Below are positions 58,362 through 64,000 of a stretch of 64,000 nt of DNA, one piece after another. The first letter of the stretch is position 1; every line of letters starts with the position of its first letter. The translations under genes and the position numbers were made by a program. The notes below the pieces were generated by a model that saw only the letters and a program-made list of their open reading frames with translations, was not told the origin of the DNA and did no database searches. The stretch spans positions 1 to 64,000 of the forward strand of contig JAMNXO010000011.1 in assembly GCA_023653115.1 (NCBI GenBank), in the 5' to 3' direction. The DNA comes from Erythrobacter sp. GTDB taxonomy: Bacteria > Pseudomonadota > Alphaproteobacteria > Sphingomonadales > Sphingomonadaceae.

Positions 58362-58410
58362 GCCATGAGGGCGCCCGAACCACCCCATTCACGCAAAGGA
58401 CGCATCCCCC

Positions 58411-59283
58411 ATGAACAGCACGCTCAAGCTCTGGACCCAGCTCGGCCTCGGCACGGCGCTTGCCGGCGGGATGCTGGCCGCGTGCGGCGGAGAAGCGGGC
58501 GGCGAAGCGGGCGGCGAGGCCGGCGGCGAAGCGGCTGCGGTTGCCGGCGCTGCAGGCGGCGAGGGCGAAGGCGGCGCAGGCGGCGAAGGCGAGGCCGGCA
58601 CGGCCCCTGCACCTGCGGGCGGCGAGGGTGAAGGCGGCGTTGCGGTTGCCGATGCGGCCACCGATCCGGTCGCCTACGGCATCGCGCTGGCGGTGACCGA
58701 AGCCCATGTCGTTGCCGCACGCGACGCGTTTGCGGCAGGCAAGACCGACGCTTCGGCGGAAATGTTCGCGCATCCCGCGTCCGAAGTGCTGGTGGAGATG
58801 GACCCGGTGTTCGCCAAACTTGGGGTCAAGGATTTCAAGCCGCTACTCACCGATGCCTCGGTCGCCGTGATCGACGGCAAGCCCGCTGCCGAAGTGAACA
58901 AGCACTACGATGCGATCATTTCTGCGCTGCGCGCTGCGGCCACCAAGGCACCCGAGGGCAGCGCCAGCGACGCCAAGATCGCCGCCGCGATCATCGCCGA
59001 CCAGATCGAGCGGGCGAGCGCGATGTATCGCCTGATCGCCAAGGATACGTCCTACGAGCCCTATCTCGATGGCTATGGCTTTGCCCGGGTCGCCGCGAGT
59101 GCTTTTGCCCGCAACGCCAAGGCGATTAAGGCCGAGAACCCCGATCTCCATGCCCGCATCAGCGAGGCGCTGGCGGTGCTGGGCAAGGCCTATCCCGCTG
59201 CTGCCCGCCCGGCCAAGCTGGCGCTGGAACAGGGCGCGGTTTCAGCGGCTTCGTCGAAGGTGATGCTGGCCGCTGGAAGCTGA
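58411..59283 (+). CDS. Lipoprotein with Gly/Glu repeat and helical domain, function unknown
   Basis: I do not recognise the function of this 290-residue protein. The signal ends in a lipobox (GGMLAACGG, Cys about residue 25). Residues 26-75 are a low-complexity Gly-Glu-Ala tract with four GGEA units and further GEG units. The remaining 215 residues are mostly helical and alanine-rich, with HPASEVLVEMDPVF (His and Glu that could bind metal), NKHYDAIISALRAA and a regular helix-helix pattern. This recalls EfeO/imelysin-like periplasmic iron proteins only loosely. A Fur-box-like site upstream suggests iron control. The start follows AAAGGA. A weak hairpin at 59350-59366 follows the gene. Confidence 0.8.
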   Translation: MNSTLKLWTQLGLGTALAGGMLAACGGEAGGEAGGEAGGEAAAVAGAAGGEGEGGAGGEGEAGTAPAPAGGEGEGGVAVADAATDPVAYGIALAVTEAHVVAARDAFAAGKTDASAEMFAHPASEVLVEMDPVFAKLGVKDFKPLLTDASVAVIDGKPAAEVNKHYDAIISALRAAATKAPEGSASDAKIAAAIIADQIERASAMYRLIAKDTSYEPYLDGYGFARVAASAFARNAKAIKAENPDLHARISEALAVLGKAYPAAARPAKLALEQGAVSAASSKVMLAAGS

Positions 59284-59349
59284 GCCAGCCAACCGGTTTC
59301 GCCGCCCCGATTTCTTGCGGTTTGTGCAAAGACGACAAAGTGTGTCGCT

Positions 59350-59366
59350 GCGGACTTGGTGTCCGC
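59350..59366 (+). terminator. Weak hairpin after the lipoprotein gene
   Basis: A 6-bp perfect stem (GCGGAC at 59350-59355, GTCCGC at 59361-59366) lies 67 bp after the lipoprotein stop. Only scattered T follow. It may end that transcript before the TpsB gene, but support is thin. The remaining sequence of the 225-bp gap holds another short hairpin (CCTCGC...GCGAGG near 59451-59468) and no gene. Confidence 0.3.
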
Positions 59367-59508
59367 TTGCATGCTTGTGTTTGCTGCCCGTCCCTGTAGT
59401 TTCGCAAATATCGAAAAGGGGTCATTCGGGCCCGGGCTACACCTCGCGGGACAGCGAGGGTTGTCCTTGTCCGAATAATATCAAAATGTTGCTGCGGAGG
59501 GGCATGGG

Positions 59509-61410
59509 GTGCCATGTCCGCAGTCAAGCGGTCTGGGGGGAACATTGTCAGGTACGCAAGCCAACCCGCAAGGTGAAGTCTATCCGGAGTCGTCCGGATC
59601 GCCTGCCTCGGTTTCTGTCCGTTTTACCCGTGCCACTGTTGCGGTTTGCGCGATGGCGCTGGGCCTTGGCGGGGCATTTGTGCCTGTCAGCACGGTCTCG
59701 GCGCAGGCGCTGGTCACGCCGCCCAACCGCAGCGATCTGATCCCGCCCGAATTGCGGCGCGAGGAACCCGCACCGACACTGACCATCGACGGGGATTTCG
59801 AACGTCCGCCCTGCGCGCTCGACCGGCCCGAGTTTGCCGGTATCCGCTTCACTGTTGCCGGCGCGCAGTTTAACGGGCTTGACCGCGTCCCCGGCCTCTC
59901 GCTCGAAGAAGCCGTGGCCGATTACAAGGGCCGCGAGGTGCCGGTTTCGGTGCTGTGCGATATCCGCGCCGAGGCCAATGCGATCCTGCGCCGGCAGGGC
60001 TATCTCGCCACAGTCGAGATTCCCGAACAGACCCTTGCTGACAGCACCCCCGACTTCACCGTGATCTTCGGACGGCTGACTTCGGTGCGTGTCCGCGGCG
60101 ATGCCGGGCCATCGGAAAAGGTGGTGGCGGGCTATCTTGAAAAGCTCACCGCGCAAGACGTGTTCAATAGCTACCAGGCGGAGCATTATCTGCTGCTGGC
60201 CGATGATCTGCCCGGCATGGATGTGCGCCTGTCGCTGCGTCCGGCTGCGGGCGGCGCGCCGGGCGATCTGGTGGGCGAGATCGCGGTGGTGCGCCAGCGC
60301 GGGATGATCGATCTCAACCTGCAAAACCTCGGATCGCGGGCGATCGGCCGGTTCGGCGGAGTGCTGCGCGGCGAGCTTTACGATCTCACCGGCCTCGGGG
60401 ATCGTACCTCGGTGGCCTTGTTCAGCACGCTCGATTTTGCCGAGCAGCAGACGGTGCAGGTCGCGCATGATTTCCGTGTCGGCTCCGAAGGCCTGCGGCT
60501 GGGCGGCCAATTCACCTGGAGCACCGTCAACCCCTCGGTCGGCATTGCCGGGTTCGAGGTCGATTCAGAGACCTATTTCGCCAGCGTGTTTGCCAGCTAT
60601 CCGCTGATCCGCACGCGCCGCTCCAGCCTGTTTGCCGATGCCGGGTTTGACTATGTCGATCAGGATGTTGCGCTCAATGGCATCGGGCTGACGCGCGACC
60701 GGGTGCGGATGGCCTATGCGCGGCTTTCGGGCGATATGACAGATCAGCAATCGGTGCTGCGCGCCGGGGGCTATTCGCCTTACGAGCCGAAGTTCCGGCT
60801 GCGTTACGGCGTGGAACTGCGCCAAGGGCTGGATGTGTTCTCGGCGAGCCCCGATTGCCGCGCCAATCTGCTCGGCTGCCTGTTTGGCGGGCTGACCCCG
60901 CCGAGCCGGGTCGAGGCTGATCCGACCCCGCTGCTGGCGCGCGCCACAGCCGGAATCGAATATCGTCCGGATCCCAAGCTGACCTTCTCGCTCGAAACCC
61001 AGGGGCAGTTCTCCAAGGATCCGCTGCCCGCCTTCGAGGAGCTTGCCGCGGGCAGTTTCTCGATCGGGCGCGGCTATGATCCGGGCGCGGTGCTGGGGGA
61101 TAGCGGCTTCTTGTCCTCGTTCGAGATGCGCTACGGCTCGCTCGCTCCTGCAGAAATCAACGGCTGGGCCTTGCAGCCCTATGTGTTCAGCGATGTCGCC
61201 TTTGTGTGGAACGAGGATCCGAGCCGCCAGCCCACCAATCCCGACAAGCTGTGGTCGGCTGGCGGCGGCCTCAGGGTCGCATGGGGCACGGGCCTGCAGA
61301 GCGACTTCGTGGTCGCGGTGCCGCTCGAACGCCCTGATCTGGCGCTTACCAAGGGCGATGTGCGCTTCCTGTTTTCGCTGACGGCCCGCCTGTTCCCGTG
61401 GAGGTATTGA
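59509..61410 (+). CDS. Two-partner secretion outer-membrane transporter (TpsB, ShlB/FhaC family)
   Basis: A 633-residue TpsB protein from ATG 59509; a TTG at 59545 with GGGGGGA just upstream is an equally good start. A signal lies near residues 42-67 (ATVAVCAMALGLGGAF...VSAQA). Two POTRA regions follow: RFTVAGAQFNGLDRVPGLSLEE with AEANAILRRQGYLATVEIPEQ, then TVIFGRLTSVRVRGDAG. From about residue 290 a beta-barrel runs to the C-terminus, with the conserved LDLNLQNLGS-type entry (MIDLNLQNLGSRAIG) and a final aromatic strand (FSLTARLFPWRY). It would export the TpsA protein encoded 1 bp downstream. Confidence 0.88.
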   Translation: MPCPQSSGLGGTLSGTQANPQGEVYPESSGSPASVSVRFTRATVAVCAMALGLGGAFVPVSTVSAQALVTPPNRSDLIPPELRREEPAPTLTIDGDFERPPCALDRPEFAGIRFTVAGAQFNGLDRVPGLSLEEAVADYKGREVPVSVLCDIRAEANAILRRQGYLATVEIPEQTLADSTPDFTVIFGRLTSVRVRGDAGPSEKVVAGYLEKLTAQDVFNSYQAEHYLLLADDLPGMDVRLSLRPAAGGAPGDLVGEIAVVRQRGMIDLNLQNLGSRAIGRFGGVLRGELYDLTGLGDRTSVALFSTLDFAEQQTVQVAHDFRVGSEGLRLGGQFTWSTVNPSVGIAGFEVDSETYFASVFASYPLIRTRRSSLFADAGFDYVDQDVALNGIGLTRDRVRMAYARLSGDMTDQQSVLRAGGYSPYEPKFRLRYGVELRQGLDVFSASPDCRANLLGCLFGGLTPPSRVEADPTPLLARATAGIEYRPDPKLTFSLETQGQFSKDPLPAFEELAAGSFSIGRGYDPGAVLGDSGFLSSFEMRYGSLAPAEINGWALQPYVFSDVAFVWNEDPSRQPTNPDKLWSAGGGLRVAWGTGLQSDFVVAVPLERPDLALTKGDVRFLFSLTARLFPWRY

Positions 61411-61411
61411 G

Positions 61412-62915
61412 ATGACTCACCTGAACCGGAGCCGTTCGCGTCTCATGCTGGGCTGCGGCAGTGCGGCGCTGGCGCTGGGCCTGGTGCTTGCCCCGCATCG
61501 GGCCGAGGCGCAGGCGATCAATGGCAGCGGCACTGTGGTGCAGGGCAGCGCGGTCATCATTGACACGGTGCCGAGCGAGACCACCATCGACGTTGCCTCT
61601 CCCACCGCCGTGATCGACTGGACGCCGACCGAAGACGCCGGCGGCAATGCGCTGGACTTCCTGCCGACCGCCACCACCGCGCGGTTCCAGTCGGGACAAT
61701 TGGCCGATTTTGCGGTGCTCAACCGCATCCTGCCATCAACCAACGGCAATATCGTGGTGATCAACGGCTCGGTGCTGTCGCGCGTCACCGATGCCGCGAC
61801 CGGAGCCAGTGTCCCCGGCGGGTTCGTCGCTTTCTATTCGCCCACTGGAATCCTGATCGGCAGCACGGCAACCTTTGATGTCGGACGCCTGCTGCTCACG
61901 ACGCTCGATCCCGATCTCCAGGGCTTCCAGAACTTCGCCAGCTTCGGCGGCAATCTCACCCTGACAGGGGCTGCCGGTTCGACCGCGCGGATCCAGATTG
62001 ATCCGGGCGCGCAGATTCTGGCGACCCCCGAAAACGCGTTCTTCGCCGTGGTCGCCGCCGATGTGCAGATGCTCGGCAGTGCGCGGATCAACGGCAGCCA
62101 TGCGTATGTTGCGGGCGAGGTGGTGAACCTCAGCTTCTCGAACGGGCTGTTCAACATCTCGGTCCCGGTGGGCACAGCGGCCAGCGGCAACGTGATGCAA
62201 CTGGACGGCGACATCGGCGGCCCGTCGAGCAATGGCGTCGGCGACAACCACATGATCTACGCCGTGGCCGCAGCGCAGGCCGATCCGATCAGCATGATCT
62301 TCCGCGGCAATCTCGGCTTCGATCCGGCGCAGAGTGCCGGGATCGTCAACGGCGAGATCATTCTTTCGGCCAATCACGATGTGTTCGGCCGCACGGTTGA
62401 TGGCGGCTTTATCGGCGACGGGATCAACGCGACATTCGGCGCCAATTCGGCGACCAGCACGGTGCAAGCGGATATCTTCCTCGAAGATTTTGCCGCGTCC
62501 AGCAGCTTGCTGGCAATCAGCACCCACCGCACGCAGGCGACAGCATTCAATGGCGCAAGTTCGGTCGCGGGCAATCTGCTGATGGTCGGGCGCGAGAATG
62601 CCGCGCTGACCGCCAGCAACGGCAATACGTTCACCATCTCTGGCGACGTGCTGGTGTCCGCGCAGGATTATGGCGTCTCGAGTTCGACCCTCCAGGCGCT
62701 GGACCAGATTGATGCAATCGGCGGCGTGGCTTTTATCGATGTTGTCTTGGACGGCACGGTCAACATCGGCGGCAACGCGCTGGTGGCGGCGGACGCCTTT
62801 GCCGGCGCCGATACGCTCAGCTTGCTCGCCGGCAGCGCGCAAGGCGGGCAGGCGCTGATTGGCGCGACCAACGGCACGCTCAACATTACCGGCAACGCGA
62901 CAGCCAATTACGCCG
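61412..62915 (+). pseudogene. TpsA-like exoprotein (FHA-type), truncated
   Basis: N-terminal part of a two-partner secretion exoprotein, starting 1 bp after tpsB with GGAGGT upstream. A signal peptide (LMLGCGSAALALGLVLAPHRAEA) is followed by the TPS domain: AINGSGTVVQGSAVIIDT, the NRIL motif in AVLNRILPSTNGNIVVINGS and VAFYSPTGILIGSTATFDV. Repeating beta-strand segments then run to LNITGNATANYADG. Such proteins are usually 1000-4000 residues, but here the family sequence stops near 62915. The frame continues 50 codons to a stop at 63064 through arginine- and cysteine-rich sequence antithetic to the overlapping CcmI-like frame. Truncation by deletion or by a mis-joined assembly is likely. Confidence 0.75.
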
Positions 62916-63350
62916 ATGGGTGCGCCGTGGGAGGCAGACCTTGTGCGCACGATCGAACAGGTCGGCCAAATGAACAAGATCGACGTCACCGCGCGCCTCG
63001 CCAAGGCGCAGGAAGGCCGCACGCCTGCGCTGATAGCGCCGGGATCGGGCAGTGTCGCAGGTGAGGCTGCCTCGCCCAATGTGCGCGGGCCGAGCGCGGC
63101 GGATGTCGCCGCGGCGAGCGCGATGAAGCCGTCCGAACAGCGCACCATGGCCGAAGGCATGGTCGCGCAGCTGGAGGCGCGGCTGGCGAAGGAGCCCAAG
63201 AACCTCGACGGCTGGGTGATGCTGATGCGCAGCCGAATGACGCTGGGCGAACCCGCCAAGGCCAAGGCCGCGCTGGACGCCGCAGTGAAGGCGAACCCCG
63301 CGCAGGCCGCCGAACTGCGCGCGCAGGCGGCGGGGCTGGGGATCAGCTAG
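62916..63350 (+). pseudogene. C-terminal fragment of a CcmI/CycH-like TPR protein
   Basis: A reading frame shifted relative to the TpsA fragment reads PWEADLVRTIEQVGQMNKI..., then SAMKPSEQRTMAEGMVAQLEARL and a TPR-like segment (DGWVMLMRSRMTLGEPAKAKAALDAAV) to the stop at 63348-63350. This resembles the last 140 residues of the cytochrome c biogenesis protein CcmI/CycH of sphingomonads, which presents apocytochrome to the heme lyase. The N-terminal membrane helices are missing and no ccmF/ccmH genes are nearby. An ATG at 62916 could start it by chance, but no ribosome-binding site is seen. The family call is from memory of the TPR segment. Confidence 0.6.
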
Positions 63351-63429
63351 GGCGAGCGACCGCTTTCGGACGAGGCGCTGTCAGCATGGGACGGCCGGGA
63401 TTGGGTCGCACGCTGCCGCCGGACTGCCC

Positions 63430-64000
63430 CTAATATAGCCGCGAACGCTCGCCGCCCTGAACAGGTATCGCTGCGCCGCTGACGAAGCTGGACTTGTCCG
63501 AGAGCAGCCATTCGATGGTATCGGCAACGACATGGGACTCGCCGAGTTGACCTGTTGCGGTGTGCCGATCGAGCAGCCTTTCGAACAAGGCGGGCTCGGC
63601 CTCGGCATAGGGATCGACCATTTCGGAATGGCAAAATCCAGGGCAAACGGCATTCACGCGGATGCCCTTCCGCGCATAGTCGATCGCCGCAGTTTTGGTC
63701 AGTCCGATCACGCCCCACTTGCTGGTGACATAGGCGCAGTTGCCGATGTCGCCGCCGATCAGACCATACATCGAAGAGATATTGACGATCGACCCGCCGC
63801 CGCCCGCCAGCATCGCCGGGATCTGGAATTTCATGCTCATGAAAACGGCATTGAGGTTGGTATTGATCGTCGCAAACCAATCGTCTTCCGCGAAATCGGC
63901 GGTTGGGGTGAAGATACCGGGCGTGATGCCCGCATTGTTGACCGCACCGTCGAGCCGGCCGAAGCGGTCAACTGTGCGCGCCACCATCGCCTCGACATCG
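63430..64000 (-). CDS. SDR family oxidoreductase (5' end outside window)
   Basis: The C-terminal 190 residues of a short-chain dehydrogenase/reductase whose start lies beyond 64000; the frame is open to the window edge (DVEAMVARTVDRFGRLD). Visible motifs are GAVNNAGITPG (NNAG), IVNISSMYG with the catalytic Ser, CAYVTSKWGVIGLTK with YxxxK, and IRVNAVCPGFCHSEMVD. The C-terminus (SFVSGAAIPVQGGERSRLY) is the usual SDR end. It is convergent with the CcmI-like fragment, with 79 bp between stops that contain no recognisable signal. The substrate is unknown. Confidence 0.9.
   Translation of the reverse strand, partial: DVEAMVARTVDRFGRLDGAVNNAGITPGIFTPTADFAEDDWFATINTNLNAVFMSMKFQIPAMLAGGGGSIVNISSMYGLIGGDIGNCAYVTSKWGVIGLTKTAAIDYARKGIRVNAVCPGFCHSEMVDPYAEAEPALFERLLDRHTATGQLGESHVVADTIEWLLSDKSSFVSGAAIPVQGGERSRLY

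Noticed and set aside
62880..63064. Insertion sequence or prophage end at the TpsA break
   Set aside because: I saw no terminal inverted repeats, target-site duplication, transposase or integrase near the junction.
1..64000. tRNA, rRNA, CRISPR arrays and riboswitches
   Set aside because: I looked for T-loop GTTCGA contexts in gaps, regular direct repeats and long structured leaders and found none that hold up.

Overview
This is a GC-rich, densely packed chromosomal window from a heterotrophic alphaproteobacterium, most likely Sphingomonadales and probably near Erythrobacteraceae. The grounds are two large TonB-dependent receptors beside LacI-type and DctBD-type control, an Entner-Doudoroff operon (zwf-edd-eda), a secreted S46 dipeptidyl-peptidase, and many 1-4 bp start/stop overlaps. 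This is inferred from gene content; no rRNA or other phylogenetic marker is present. I saw no tRNA, rRNA, CRISPR array, insertion sequence or prophage.

Layout. 1-6181: the 3' end of a pyruvate dehydrogenase/transketolase-like gene, two SDR oxidoreductases, a convergent D-aminoacylase-like amidohydrolase, a MAPEG protein and an MFS transporter. 6183-10576: a copper locus, merR-copA-copB-copC on the minus strand, with a divergent glutaredoxin-MauE fusion across a mer-like operator. 10745-13284: two overlapping exported amidohydrolases, one of which has lost its metal ligands. 13374-20411: a sucrose/fructoside locus (LacI regulator, MFS permease, TonB receptor, GH68 enzyme, ROK fructokinase) with two LacI-type operators between the divergent arms. 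20541-25044: an ABC ATPase followed by a permease fused to an M1 aminopeptidase. 25051-34853: dctBD divergent from a four-gene operon (DctA symporter, esterase, TonB receptor, M14 carboxypeptidase).

34981-39181: a SulP anion transporter and beta-carbonic anhydrase bracketed by two 121-residue ArsR-type paralogues. 39342-45444: a VIT-family transporter, an isoquinoline-oxidoreductase-type molybdoenzyme with its nucleotidyltransferase and XdhC maturation factors, and a secreted esterase. 45611-55920: glucose catabolism (eda, edd, zwf, a sugar permease, a LacI regulator, a PEP-carboxylase-like gene, glk). 56006-59283: a DPP7-like S46 peptidase and a lipoprotein preceded by a Fur-box-like site. 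59509-63350: a two-partner secretion pair (TpsB, TpsA) whose TpsA is cut off and joined out of frame to the tail of an apparent CcmI/CycH TPR protein. 63430-64000: an SDR running off the window.

How the parts work together. Most loci follow one plan: an outer-membrane receptor or secreted hydrolase obtains a substrate, an inner-membrane carrier imports it, cytoplasmic enzymes feed it into glucose or C4 metabolism, and a local regulator senses it. The least familiar module is the dctBD-controlled operon coupling a dicarboxylate symporter to a TonB receptor and a lipoprotein M14 carboxypeptidase. Its response regulator has a degenerate AAA+ core although the promoter region carries tandem DctD-like palindromes. 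Other points for a second look are the pseudo-amidohydrolase, the PEP-carboxylase homologue lacking catalytic motifs, the TpsA/CcmI junction, the ArsR pair and a 28-bp perfect inverted repeat.
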